A DNA stretch of 62,131 nt from Aureimonas ureilytica DSM 18598 = NBRC 106430 (lineage in GTDB: Bacteria > Pseudomonadota > Alphaproteobacteria > Rhizobiales > Rhizobiaceae), in assembly GCF_000382705.1 (NCBI RefSeq), contig NZ_ARQE01000014.1, positions 1 through 62,131 on the forward strand, written 5' to 3'. The notes under the pieces are model-generated. The model saw only the letters and a program-made list of their open reading frames with translations, did no database searches and was not told the origin of the DNA. Of the stretch, positions 34,445 through 43,233 are shown in pieces (positions within the stretch are counted from its first letter, which is position 1; each line of letters begins with the position of its first letter). The translations under genes were made by a program, and so were the position numbers.

Positions 34445-35731
34445 TTAACCGTAGAGACCGAGCCAGCGGATCGGTCCGACCGTCAGGATTGGGAAAAGAA
34501 CGAGGAGGAGGATCGCGACCGTCAGGACCGTCATGGGGGCGAGCGAGCCGCGAATGACGTCCTCCACTCGCATGTTCGCCACCTGCGCCGCCGCGAAGAG
34601 GCAGACACCGACAGGCGGCGTGACGAGGCCGAGCGTCAGCGTCATCACCGTCACGATCAGGAAGTGCATTGGGTCGATACCGAGCGAGAGGGCCGAAGGC
34701 ATCAGCACCGGGATGAGGATGAACATCGCCGGGATCGCCTCCATGAAAATGCCGATCAGGAGCAGGAAGACGAAGATGATGAGCAGCCCGGACACCGGGC
34801 CGAAGCTGATCGCGTCAAGCAGCACGGCGACCTTCGACGGCAGGTCCTCGTAGGTGAAGATCCAGGCCGCGACCTGCGAGGTGGCAGCGATGAAGAGGAT
34901 TGTCCCGGAGATACGGGCGGTCGAGATCAGGATTCCCGGAACGGCGGAGAGCGGGATTGTGCGGTAGACGACGAGCCCGAGGGCGAGCACGTAGACCACA
35001 GCAACCGCCGCCGCTTCAGTCGGCGTGAAGATGCCGCTGGCGATGCCGGCCATTAGGATCACCGGCGTCATCATCGGCAGGATGGCCCTGAGGCCGGTCA
35101 CAAAGACATTGCGCAGGACGAACGGGCTCGGCGGGTTGTAGCCGTAGTGCACGGAATAGAAGTGATTGAACACCATGAATGCGAAGGCGATGAAGAGCCC
35201 CGGCACCAGCCCGGCGACGAGGAGGGCGCCGATCGAGACGTTCGCGATGGAGCCGGCTATAACCACGAGGATCGAGGGCGGAATGATGGATGAGAGCGTC
35301 GCGGTGCAGAGCGTCATCCCGACGGCGTAGCCCTTGGGAAAGCCGTGTCGCTCCATCGCTTTGATTTCGATCGCGCCGACGGAGGCGATGTCGGCGACCG
35401 ACGAGCCCGACACGCCGGAGAAGATCACGGACGAGGCGACGTTCACATGGCCAAGGCCGCCCGGCAGCCAGCCGACGAGCGCTTCGGCGAAGTCGAAGAT
35501 GCGCTCCGCCACGCGCCCTTGCTCCATCACGGCGCCGACCAGGATGAAGAGCGGCACGGCGACCAGCAGGAACGAGTTCATCGAGGAGAACATCGTCTGC
35601 GACAGGAGGTCGAGCGGCATGTGGGTGAAGAGGACGAGCGTCAGAACGCTGGCCAGCCCAAGCGCCACCGCGAGCGGCACGCCGACCACGGACATGACGA
35701 GAAAGGCGACGAGAAGGAAAAGGCTCATCAT
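34445..35731 (-). CDS. TRAP transporter large permease subunit (DctM family)
   Basis: The product is 428 residues with about 12 membrane segments and the DctM landmarks FILVGAVMEQG, GVSGSSVADIASVGAIEIKA, LGLVTPPVGVCLFAAA. It forms the transport channel with the small Q subunit and takes substrate from the periplasmic P protein, driven by a sodium gradient. Its ATG overlaps the Q-subunit stop (ATGA). It is the last gene of the operon. Its partners and the catabolic genes upstream suggest uptake of a sugar acid or hydroxy acid. Confidence 0.93.
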   Translation of the reverse strand: MMSLFLLVAFLVMSVVGVPLAVALGLASVLTLVLFTHMPLDLLSQTMFSSMNSFLLVAVPLFILVGAVMEQGRVAERIFDFAEALVGWLPGGLGHVNVASSVIFSGVSGSSVADIASVGAIEIKAMERHGFPKGYAVGMTLCTATLSSIIPPSILVVIAGSIANVSIGALLVAGLVPGLFIAFAFMVFNHFYSVHYGYNPPSPFVLRNVFVTGLRAILPMMTPVILMAGIASGIFTPTEAAAVAVVYVLALGLVVYRTIPLSAVPGILISTARISGTILFIAATSQVAAWIFTYEDLPSKVAVLLDAISFGPVSGLLIIFVFLLLIGIFMEAIPAMFILIPVLMPSALSLGIDPMHFLIVTVMTLTLGLVTPPVGVCLFAAAQVANMRVEDVIRGSLAPMTVLTVAILLLVLFPILTVGPIRWLGLYG

Positions 35732-36285
35732 GGCTGGACCCTCATGCTGAGGTCGGGGTGGACGGACATGGCTTCGCTGGCCTGGGGCAGGCCGGGCTCG
35801 GGCAGCGCGATCAGGTCGTGGCGGTGGCGAACCGAGTCGATGATGGCGAGGATCGCGACGACGGCCGAGACCGGCATGATCAGCCCGATCACCCACATCG
35901 GAATGGGAACCGTGGCGGCGGTCTCGCGCATCATGATCTGCTGGCGCACGAGCGTCGTGCCCGTCCAGCCCATCAGGACGAAGAACAGAACCGAGGAGCC
36001 GACATAGATCGGCACCGCCAGATGCTGGAATACGCGGCGGCCATAGGCCAGGAACACCACGACGCGGGCGCTTTCGACGGTGCGGAAGCCGGCGGCGAGC
36101 CCCAGGAACACCATCCAGACGAAGAGGAAGCGCACGGCCTCCTCCGTCCAGGGCAGGGGATGGCCGAGGAGGCGTCCGGCGACCTGCATCAAGACGACGA
36201 CGAGGATGCCGAAGCAGGCGAGGCCCGCCGAGACGTCGGCGACGATCCTGACGAGCGCGCCAAGGCTGGGAAGTCGGGAAGACAT
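35728..36285 (-). CDS. TRAP transporter small permease subunit (DctQ family)
   Basis: The 185-residue protein has four membrane segments and the family motifs VAGRLLGHPLPWTEEAVRFL and FVWMVFLGLAAGFR. DctQ subunits hold the M subunit in place for the solute-binding protein. ATG 36285 (MSSRLPSLG) follows GGAGCTTCCC and was preferred to an ATG six codons upstream. It is coupled by overlap to the large permease gene. Confidence 0.92.
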   Translation of the reverse strand: MSSRLPSLGALVRIVADVSAGLACFGILVVVLMQVAGRLLGHPLPWTEEAVRFLFVWMVFLGLAAGFRTVESARVVVFLAYGRRVFQHLAVPIYVGSSVLFFVLMGWTGTTLVRQQIMMRETAATVPIPMWVIGLIMPVSAVVAILAIIDSVRHRHDLIALPEPGLPQASEAMSVHPDLSMRVQP

Positions 36286-36360
36286 GGGAAGCTCCGTTCG
36301 CAAGACCGGGTGGCCGGAACTCCTGCCGGGCGCGGCCCGGCAGGATGCGCGGGGGCGCGG

Positions 36361-37359
36361 TTACTTCTTGCCGACGAAGGCGAGCGTCGCGTCGAAGAAG
36401 GCTTGATCCTTCACGAGCCCGGCGAACTCGCCATAGAGCCCCTTGGCCACGGTGACGAAAGCCTCGCGCTCGGCTGGCTGAAGCTCGGTGATCTCCATCC
36501 CGTTGGTCTTGAGGGTTTCCAGCGACTTGGCGATGTCGGCCGCGTCGTTCTCGGCCTTCCAGGTTTCCGTTTCGACCGCAGCTTCGCGGATGGCGGCCTT
36601 GTGCGGCTCGCTCAAGGCCTCGAAGCGCGCGGGATTGAAGCCGACCACCCAGGCGTCGGCGATGTGGTTGCTCATGGTCAGGTGTTTCTGCACCTCGTAG
36701 AGCCGCGCGCTGACGGGCACGTTGACCGGGTTCTCCTGCCCGTCGACGACGCCGAGCTGGAGGGCATTGTAGACCTCGGCGAAGGCCATGGGGGTCGGCG
36801 CCGCGCCCATGGCACCGAAGAACTTCACCCAGAGCGGGTTGTTCGGAACCCGCAGCTTCAGCCCTTTCACGTCCTCCGGCGTGTGGATCGGGCGCTTCGA
36901 GTTCGTGATCTGGCGGAACGGCCGCGACCAGAGATCGATCGCCTCGATGCCGATGTCGGACAGGCCCGTGCGCAGCGTGTCGCCTTGCGTGCCACCGAGA
37001 TAGGAGCGGAGTTGATCGACATCGTTGAAGAGATAGGGAACGGCGATCGCCGAGAACTTCGGCTCGAACGTCGCATAAAGCGAGGTCGAGAGGATGAGGC
37101 CGTCGAGCGAGCCGCCGGCGAGCTGCTTGACCCCGGCCGAGGGGTCGCCGCCATAGAGCGTGCCGTTCGGGAAGACCTTCAGCGTGAGTTCGCCCTTGGT
37201 CTTGTCCGAGACGAGCTTGGCGAAGTGGTTGGCCGCCACCGTGATCTCGGACACGTCGGAATCCGGCGTCGACAGGGTGAGCGTCTCGGCACGGGCGAGC
37301 GCCGTGCCGCAGAGAAGCATCGCGGCGGCGGCAAGGGTGCCAAGGGTTTTGTGCAGCAT
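36361..37359 (-). CDS. TRAP solute-binding protein (DctP family)
   Basis: The 332-residue protein has a signal peptide (LHKTLGTLAAAAMLLCGTAL, cleavage after ARA) and the DctP domain: NHFAKLVSDKTKGELTLKVF, FPNGTLYGG, then LKLRVPNNPLWVKFFGAMGA where the Arg typically pairs with the substrate carboxylate, and FAEVYNALQLGVVDGQENPV. It binds a carboxylate-containing solute in the periplasm for the Q-M permease. The exact ligand is unknown; neighbouring oxidoreductases favour a sugar acid. Confidence 0.93.
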   Translation of the reverse strand: MLHKTLGTLAAAAMLLCGTALARAETLTLSTPDSDVSEITVAANHFAKLVSDKTKGELTLKVFPNGTLYGGDPSAGVKQLAGGSLDGLILSTSLYATFEPKFSAIAVPYLFNDVDQLRSYLGGTQGDTLRTGLSDIGIEAIDLWSRPFRQITNSKRPIHTPEDVKGLKLRVPNNPLWVKFFGAMGAAPTPMAFAEVYNALQLGVVDGQENPVNVPVSARLYEVQKHLTMSNHIADAWVVGFNPARFEALSEPHKAAIREAAVETETWKAENDAADIAKSLETLKTNGMEITELQPAEREAFVTVAKGLYGEFAGLVKDQAFFDATLAFVGKK

Positions 37360-37397
37360 ATCGGTTCCTCCCGTTTGCATGTCTGTTGCCGCGCGAA

Positions 37398-38294
37398 TCA
37401 GCCCCTCCTCGGGCCGTTCACGCGCTTGATTTCGAGGATCAGGGCACTGTGGTCCAGGTCCGCGCCGCCATTGGCCACCATGCCTTCGAACAGGGCGTGC
37501 GTCGCGCTGGCGAGCGGCAGGTCGAGTGAGGCCGCGCGGGCCACGTCGAGGGCGGCGCCCGTGTCCTTGATCTGATACTTCGCGGGGCCGCCCGGCTTGA
37601 AGTCGCCGGTGACCATGCGCAAACCGTGCTGACGCAGGACGGTGGAATCGGCAAAGCCGCCCAGCAAGGCTTCGCGCACGCGCGCCGGGTCCGCCCCGCC
37701 GCTTTCGGCCAGGACGAGAGCCTCCGAGACCGCGCCGATCGTGGTGGCGACGATCAGCTGGTTGCACAGCTTCGTCAGCGAACCGGCGCCCGCCGGCCCG
37801 ACATGGGTCGGGCGTCCGAGCGGCGCGAAGACCGGCGCGAGGCGATCGACGACCGCCGCCTCGCCCCCCGCCATGATGGCGAGCGTTCCGGCCTGCGCAC
37901 CCTTCTCGCCACCGGAGACGGGGGCGTCGACATAGGAGAGCCCCATCTCGCGCGCCTTGTCGGCCTGTGCCCGTGCCGTCTGCGGCGGGATCGAGCTCAT
38001 GACGAGGATCGTCGCGCCCGGCGCGAGGGCGGAGGCCGCTCCCTCGGGCCCGAAGAGAACCTCGTCGCAGACCGGGCCGGAACTCAGCATCGCGACAAGG
38101 ACGTCGGCTCCCGCAGCCGCCCCTCTCGGCGTCGGGGCGACCGACACGCCGTCGGCCGCCAGACCGCCGGCCTTTTCCGCGCTCCGGTTCCAGGCGGTGA
38201 CGGGAAACCCCGCCGCCGCCAGGCGCCGCGCCATCGGCGCGCCCATGATGCCGGTGCCGAGAAAGCCGATCCGCAGGCCGCCCGCCTCAGCCAT
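37398..38294 (-). CDS. Beta-hydroxyacid dehydrogenase (3-hydroxyisobutyrate/tartronate-semialdehyde family)
   Basis: The 298-residue protein has the cofactor motif GFLGTGIMGAPMARRL, the substrate loop DAPVSGGEKGAQAGTLAIM and the catalytic Lys in GSLTKLCNQL. Family members oxidise or reduce 3-hydroxy acids such as L-threonate, glycerate or hydroxyisobutyrate with NAD(P). In this operon it probably handles an intermediate of the solute imported by the TRAP system. Its start overlaps the ABM gene end by 8 bases. Confidence 0.9.
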   Translation of the reverse strand: MAEAGGLRIGFLGTGIMGAPMARRLAAAGFPVTAWNRSAEKAGGLAADGVSVAPTPRGAAAGADVLVAMLSSGPVCDEVLFGPEGAASALAPGATILVMSSIPPQTARAQADKAREMGLSYVDAPVSGGEKGAQAGTLAIMAGGEAAVVDRLAPVFAPLGRPTHVGPAGAGSLTKLCNQLIVATTIGAVSEALVLAESGGADPARVREALLGGFADSTVLRQHGLRMVTGDFKPGGPAKYQIKDTGAALDVARAASLDLPLASATHALFEGMVANGGADLDHSALILEIKRVNGPRRG

Positions 38295-38616
38295 GGGGAT
38301 GGTGCCGGCTTGCGAAGCGCACCGGCCGCTCCTCCAGGACCAGGGCCGGGAACGCGGCCTGGAAGCGCTTGAGATGCGGCGTCGTCAGATGGTGGTCGAA
38401 CGCCTCGCGGCTGTCGTAGACCTCGTAGAAGACGACCGCATCCTCCCCGCCCTCGGGACGCACCACGTCGAACTGCCGGCAGCCCGGCTCGTCCGCCACG
38501 GAGTGGCGCGCGTCGTCCGCCGCCGCCGCCAGAAAGGCCTCCATGGCGTCCGGCTTCACCCGGAACTCGGCGATGACGACGAAGGCATCGCCCGCGGACG
38601 CGCCGGCGACGGTCAT
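38287..38616 (-). CDS. ABM-domain (putative quinol monooxygenase-like) protein
   Basis: The 109-residue protein carries one antibiotic-biosynthesis-monooxygenase domain: FVVIAEFRVKPDAMEAFLAA, ARHSVADEPGCRQFDVVRPE and VVFYEVYDSREAFDHHLTTP with the conserved His pair. Such small dimers act as monooxygenases, isomerases or lactone-handling proteins in sugar catabolic operons. The ATGA overlap with the DRL-like gene and the 8-base overlap with the next gene show tight coupling. Confidence 0.85.
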   Translation of the reverse strand: MTVAGASAGDAFVVIAEFRVKPDAMEAFLAAAADDARHSVADEPGCRQFDVVRPEGGEDAVVFYEVYDSREAFDHHLTTPHLKRFQAAFPALVLEERPVRFASRHHPHG

Positions 38617-39989
38617 TCGGCGGCCGCCGCGACGGATGTCGTCCCGAGCGCGGGGCGGGCCGCGTCCTCCATCTGCCGGCGCAGCGCGACGACGTCGAGA
38701 TCGTCCACCAGTTCCACATCGTCGAAGCTGACGATCTGGTCGCGCTCGATCGGGCGCTTCAGCTTCACGTGATGCGCGAGGCCGATCGGCAGCGCCTTCA
38801 GGGACAGGCTGCGTGTGGCGGGGATGGCGTTGGCCCAGACCGCGTAGCCGCCCTCGCCGTCGAGCAGTTCGCCCGGCTTCATGGCCTTCTTGGCCGTCGC
38901 CACCGCGTCGCCCCGGAACTCCTTGGACGAGCCGGTGGCCTCACCGCGCAGCACCGCCGACAGGACGCTGATCGAGGTCTCCAGGCCGATGATGTGGAAC
39001 GGGCGCCACATGGAGCCGTACCAGCCGGACGGATCGGTCAGGAGGCCATACTGCTTGAAGCAGGCCTTCGCATACTCGTTGTGCGCCTTGATCGTCACGA
39101 ACACGCCGTAGCGGATGTTGTTGAAGACCTCGCGCCCGTCCGGTTCCTGGCTGGCGGCGATGTCCACGAGGCCCGAGCGCTCCATGCGGCCGCCGTCGGC
39201 CATCGGGCGGAAGACGCGGGCGAGGTCGTGAAGGCCCGACGGCGGGAAGGCGAGGCCGTTCTCGGGGCAGTCGAGGCCGGTGCCGTTGGCGACGGCCGCC
39301 ATCTCGATCGCCGCCTTGGTGCCGTCGGTGAAGGAGTTGTACATCTTCGGGTTGAAGTCGCCGGCCGCGACCTCCTCCTCGGTCCAGCCGAAGAAGCCCC
39401 AGACCGTGTCGGGCGTCGAGTAGCGGTAGCGCGGCTCGAAGTTCATGCCCTTGCCGGCGGCCGTCACCTCGAAGCCGGTGGCGCGGGCCCAGTCCACGAG
39501 CTCGCAGATCAGCGCCGGCTGGTCGCCGTAGGCCATCGAGTAGACGACGCCCTTCTGACGCGCCTTCTCGGCGAGGATCGGGCCGCACATGACGTCGGCC
39601 TCGACATTGACCATGACGACATGCTTGCCGGCTTCGATGGCGGCGAGCGCGTGCCGCGTGCCGGCGATCGGATGGCCGGTCGCCTCGATCACGCACTCGA
39701 TCTCGTCGCAGGCCAGCATGGCCGCCACATCGTCGGTGACGAACGTCGTTCCCTCGCGCACGGCCTCGCCCGCGCTGGTGGCGGCGTAGCGCTCGGCGGG
39801 CCAGCCGACGCGGGCGAACGACTCGCGCGCCTTGCCGACGTTGAGGTCGGCGACCGCCACCATGTGGTAGCCGGCAATGCGCTGGGCCTGGGCGAGCACC
39901 ATCGAGCCGAACTTGCCGGCGCCGATGAGACCGACGCGCACGGGGCGGCCTTCGGCGGCACGCGCGGCGAGGAGAGAGTAAAGATTCAT
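38613..39989 (-). CDS. NAD(P)-dependent DRL-like oxidoreductase with C-terminal SAF domain
   Basis: The 458-residue protein has an N-terminal Rossmann fold (VGLIGAGKFGSMVLAQAQRI, residues 19-38), a homoserine-dehydrogenase-like middle with KHVVMVNVEADVMCGPILAE and FEVTAAGKGMNFEPRY, and a C-terminal SAF-type region (DQIVSFDDVELVDDLDVVAL). The closest family I recognise is the DRL group, named for the Brucella DXP-reductoisomerase-like enzyme. Many paralogues in sugar-acid operons have other substrates. Here it is the first structural gene after the LysR gene. The reaction is inferred to be oxidation or isomerisation of a sugar acid. Confidence 0.8.
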   Translation of the reverse strand: MNLYSLLAARAAEGRPVRVGLIGAGKFGSMVLAQAQRIAGYHMVAVADLNVGKARESFARVGWPAERYAATSAGEAVREGTTFVTDDVAAMLACDEIECVIEATGHPIAGTRHALAAIEAGKHVVMVNVEADVMCGPILAEKARQKGVVYSMAYGDQPALICELVDWARATGFEVTAAGKGMNFEPRYRYSTPDTVWGFFGWTEEEVAAGDFNPKMYNSFTDGTKAAIEMAAVANGTGLDCPENGLAFPPSGLHDLARVFRPMADGGRMERSGLVDIAASQEPDGREVFNNIRYGVFVTIKAHNEYAKACFKQYGLLTDPSGWYGSMWRPFHIIGLETSISVLSAVLRGEATGSSKEFRGDAVATAKKAMKPGELLDGEGGYAVWANAIPATRSLSLKALPIGLAHHVKLKRPIERDQIVSFDDVELVDDLDVVALRRQMEDAARPALGTTSVAAAAE

Positions 39990-40226
39990 GCTGGTCCTCG
40001 ATCGATGTCGATGATGGTGGCGAGCGGGCGCGCGGCCTCGATCCCGGCCGCGCGAGGCCGGCCGGGGAAAGCAGCGATCCGCGCAAAGGCGGCCTGTTCG
40101 GAACGGCGCGGCGGGAACCGGCGCGGTCCTGACGAAGGGTTGGGTCTTCTTTGTTCCTCCGCCGGCTGTTGCGCCGGTCTGGTCCGCTCCTCGGTGGAAG
40201 CGTTCGAGCCAAGCTAGATCAGAGAG

Positions 40227-40276
40227 AACGCTTAGCGCAATTTAGTAAGTGGAGCGGAAGCGTTAGAATATCTAAC
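40227..40276. promoter_or_regulatory. Inverted repeats upstream of the TRAP/catabolic operon
   Basis: AACGCTT at 40227-40233 is mirrored by AAGCGTT at 40258-40264, and GTTAGA-ATA-TCTAAC forms a 15-base palindrome at 40262-40276 over the LysR stop codon. They lie about 240-290 bases before the DRL-like gene. They may be LysR binding sites or a 3' structure of the lysR transcript. Confidence 0.4.
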
Positions 40277-41183
40277 AGATCGGGTGTGCGCCAAGGTCGG
40301 CCTGCCACAGGTCGCGCTCATGGCGGATCCATTCCAGAAAACACTGGACGCGCGAGAGATGCAGCTTGTCGCTTGGACAGACGATCCACTGCGTGACGAT
40401 CGGCTGAGGCTGCGGCGCGTCGAAAACGGGGCAGACGATCCGGCCGGCGCGCCAGTCGCGCCAGAACATGAGATCGCTTTCCAGGGCGACGCCCATGCCG
40501 TCGGCGGCGGCGTCGATCGCCATATGCGTGCGGTCGAAGAGGACGCGTCGCCAGCGCAGGTCCGGATCGAGGCCCGCCGCCGCGAACCATTGCGGCCACT
40601 GCACCTGCGAGCGGACGGAATGGATCAGGCGATGGCTGACGAGGCTCGCGGCGGGAATGCTCGAGGCGGCAAGAAGGCCAGGCGCTGCGATCGGCCAATG
40701 CCGCTCCTCCGCCAGCGCCTCGATATAGAGACCGCGCCATTGCCCGCGCCCATGGCGCAGTTCCACGTCGACGTCCTCGCGCGAAAAGTCGGTCGGCTCG
40801 TTCGTGCCGTCGATGCGCAGTTCGAGTTGCGGAAAGGCGTCCACGAAGGAGGACAGGCGCGGCAGCAGCCATTTCGTGGAAAGGCTGGGTGTCGCCCGCA
40901 CGGTGAGGGTGGTCACGGTGCGATGGCCGCGCAGCCGATCCGTCGCCTGCAGGACCTGTGCAACTTCGCCTGCGATTGAGCCGAAATACGTCTCGCCCGC
41001 TTCCGTCAGCTTGACGCCGCGCCCGACCTTCAGAAGCAGGGCGGTACCGACATAGGTCTCCAGAAGCGCCAGTTGCTGGCTGACGGCAGAGGGCGTCACG
41101 CCTAATTGCCGAGCGGCGGCGCTCACGCTGCCGGCACTGACCGTCGCGTGGAACGTCGTGATCGCACGAAACGGGATCGCCAT
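40272..41183 (-). CDS. LysR-family regulator (GcvA-like) of the catabolic operon
   Basis: The 303-residue protein has a winged HTH at residues 5-64 (FHATVSAGSVSAAARQLGVT, SAVSQQLALLETYVG) and a PBP2 domain (TPSLSTKWLLPRLSSFVDAF is typical of the GcvA subgroup). ATG 41183 (MAIPFRAITTF) was preferred to a GTG two codons upstream. It lies upstream of and in the same direction as the DRL-ABM-dehydrogenase-TRAP genes, with a 280-base gap. It probably activates them in response to the imported solute. Confidence 0.9.
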   Translation of the reverse strand: MAIPFRAITTFHATVSAGSVSAAARQLGVTPSAVSQQLALLETYVGTALLLKVGRGVKLTEAGETYFGSIAGEVAQVLQATDRLRGHRTVTTLTVRATPSLSTKWLLPRLSSFVDAFPQLELRIDGTNEPTDFSREDVDVELRHGRGQWRGLYIEALAEERHWPIAAPGLLAASSIPAASLVSHRLIHSVRSQVQWPQWFAAAGLDPDLRWRRVLFDRTHMAIDAAADGMGVALESDLMFWRDWRAGRIVCPVFDAPQPQPIVTQWIVCPSDKLHLSRVQCFLEWIRHERDLWQADLGAHPIC

Positions 41184-41320
41184 GGGCACCTTCCCCTCTC
41201 TGGAGGCCGGCTGACCTCATACGCCAGATGGACGAGATGCGAAATCGACATGGTTTAAGAAAAGGCGCTGCGAAGGCGCTGCGAGTGCGGCACCCAATTT
41301 ATCTGCCACGGCTGAACGCG

Positions 41321-41375
41321 TATGTCCGCTATCCCACGCATCCGCGGAAAAGCTGCCAGTCAGCTATCGGCCCAA
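41321..41375. repeat. Dispersed palindromic repeat, copy D (diverged)
   Basis: On the minus strand GGGCCGATAGCTGACTGGCA matches the family consensus with several changes, and TCCGCGG and TAGCGGACAT follow. It lies between the LysR start and the GGDEF-EAL gene; the gap 41,184-41,559 contains no gene. Confidence 0.6.
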
Positions 41376-41476
41376 CCCCACAGTAGGGTTTACAAATAAT
41401 TTGGGTTGGAAAGCCGACCCTTAGCGCACGAACGTAGCATCTCAAAATAGGACATTCCGATCCCAACAAATCAACC

Positions 41477-41491
41477 CAACGGTAACCGTTG
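41477..41491. promoter_or_regulatory. Perfect palindrome CAACGGT-A-ACCGTTG upstream of the BLUF operon
   Basis: Seven-base arms around one central base make a perfect 15-base palindrome 69 bases before the GGDEF-EAL start. This is the expected place for a dimeric regulator to act on the light/c-di-GMP operon. No cognate regulator gene is adjacent other than the LysR gene to the left, whose own operon runs away from here. Confidence 0.6.
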
Positions 41492-41559
41492 TAAGAGGTA
41501 TAGCTCACAACGTAGTCCGCTTGGCTCGCGCGATGCTGTTTTGCTAACGTTTGTAGGCA

Positions 41560-43233
41560 ATGTTCTTCCTATTCCATCATGTCGAGAAAGCCACCTTGAC
41601 CGTTCCTACCATACTCACGTCAGCGGTCGTCGAAAACACCCTCGTCATGCCGAGCTTCGAGCGCATCCTCCAGAACCTGTCCCATCCGGTGCTCGCGCTG
41701 AGTGCCGAGGGAGACGTGACTTTTGCGAACGCAGCGGCCGAAGCGTCGTTCGGCGGTTGGATCATAGGCCTCAACATACGCGATCTCTTCTGCGGGTTCG
41801 CGCTCTCTAGCGTGAGCGCAACGCAGGGGTCTTCCATGATCCTGACGACGAAGCAGGACTCGACTTACGACGCCTTGCTGACCCCGTTGGGCGACGGTCA
41901 GTTCGTCGTTGATCTCAGGTTGACGCTCGAGCAGGATGGACCCGCCATCGCTGCAGATCTCGACGACCTGACCGGGCTTGCCAAGCGCAACATGTTCATG
42001 TCGCACGTGACCAGAGCTTTGACGAAGAGCGTGGGTTCGAGCGTCGCGGTCCACTGTCTCGATCTCGACCGTTTCAAGATGATCAACGATACGCTGGGCC
42101 ACGCTATTGGCGACCTTCTTTTGAAGAAGGTCGCGGATCGCCTCTCCAGCGTTTGCCGGAAGGGCGATGTCGTCGGGCGGTTGGGAGGCGACGAATTTGT
42201 CGTTCTTCAGATCGGCGTTCATGAACCCGCGGATGCCGAGAAGCTCGCGTCTCGCATGGTTGATCTAATCGGACGGACCTATGTTATCAGTGGCCACACA
42301 ATCAATATCGGTGTGAGCGTCGGCGTCGCCCTGCGGAGCAATATTGCGCAGGCCCGAGACATGCTCCGCAACGCGGATCTTGCCCTCTACGAGGCCAAGC
42401 GTGCCGGTCGCGGCCGGTATCGATTGTTCGAGACCGGAATGGACGACCTTCTGCACAAGCGCCGCGAGATGGAGATCGATCTACGCCGTGCACTTGCGCT
42501 GAAGCAGTTCGAGCTGAATTACCAACCCTTCCTGGATCTCGCGAGCAATACCTGCATCGGATTCGAGGCGCTCCTCCGTTGGAAGCACCCAGTGAAGGGC
42601 TATATCCCACCGCTGGACTTCATCTCGCTCGCAGAAGAGAACGGCCTGATTGTCAAGATCGGCGAATGGGTGCTCCGGACCGCTTGTCTGGAGGCGGCAT
42701 CCTGGCCAGGCGAGATGATCGTAGCGGTCAACGTTTCGCCGCTACAATTCAAATCCGACACGCTGCTCGAGACGATAGCGTCGGCACTGGAGAAGGCCAG
42801 GTTGCCCGCCCATCGTCTCGAGATCGAAATCACCGAAGGTGCCTTGCTCGACGACACCGACAACGTCTTGAAGACGCTTATTGCCCTTCGCGACATTGGC
42901 GTGAAAATTTCGATGGACGACTTTGGGACCGGCTACTCGTCCCTCAGCTACCTCCAGAAGTTTCCGTTCAACAAGATCAAGATCGATCGCTCCTTCGTCG
43001 CCAACGCGAACCCCGACAGCGAGGCTATCCTGCGAGCGGTCGCAGGTCTGGGCGCAAGCCTCGGCATGGCGATCACAGCCGAAGGCGTGGAGACCGCCGA
43101 GCAGCTCACTCGGATCCGCGACGAGCGCTGCACGCATGTCCAGGGCTACCTGACTGGGCGCCCCATGGCAGCGAACCTTGTCGCAGACTTTTTGAAAAAT
43201 TCGAACCCAGATTGGAAGAGAGAGTCCCCATGA
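41560..43233 (+). CDS. GGDEF-EAL protein (c-di-GMP synthesis/degradation)
   Basis: The 557-residue soluble protein has a PAS-like N-terminal domain (residues about 30-120, SHPVLALSAEGDVTFANAAA), a GGDEF domain with intact GRLGGDEFVVLQ at about 207-218, and an EAL domain with EALLRW at about 336, NVSPLQF, EITEGALL, DDFGTGYSSLSYL and AEGVET. All metal and substrate residues of an active EAL phosphodiesterase appear present. The GGDEF may make c-di-GMP or act as a GTP-sensing domain. The gene is coupled by ATGA to a BLUF photoreceptor gene, which suggests light control of c-di-GMP turnover. Confidence 0.93.
   Translation: MFFLFHHVEKATLTVPTILTSAVVENTLVMPSFERILQNLSHPVLALSAEGDVTFANAAAEASFGGWIIGLNIRDLFCGFALSSVSATQGSSMILTTKQDSTYDALLTPLGDGQFVVDLRLTLEQDGPAIAADLDDLTGLAKRNMFMSHVTRALTKSVGSSVAVHCLDLDRFKMINDTLGHAIGDLLLKKVADRLSSVCRKGDVVGRLGGDEFVVLQIGVHEPADAEKLASRMVDLIGRTYVISGHTINIGVSVGVALRSNIAQARDMLRNADLALYEAKRAGRGRYRLFETGMDDLLHKRREMEIDLRRALALKQFELNYQPFLDLASNTCIGFEALLRWKHPVKGYIPPLDFISLAEENGLIVKIGEWVLRTACLEAASWPGEMIVAVNVSPLQFKSDTLLETIASALEKARLPAHRLEIEITEGALLDDTDNVLKTLIALRDIGVKISMDDFGTGYSSLSYLQKFPFNKIKIDRSFVANANPDSEAILRAVAGLGASLGMAITAEGVETAEQLTRIRDERCTHVQGYLTGRPMAANLVADFLKNSNPDWKRESP

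Noticed and set aside
35758-37575. A 605-codon open frame antisense to the TRAP Q and P genes
   Set aside because: It is His/Asp/Glu/Gly-rich low-complexity sequence with no family, opposite well-supported transporter genes.
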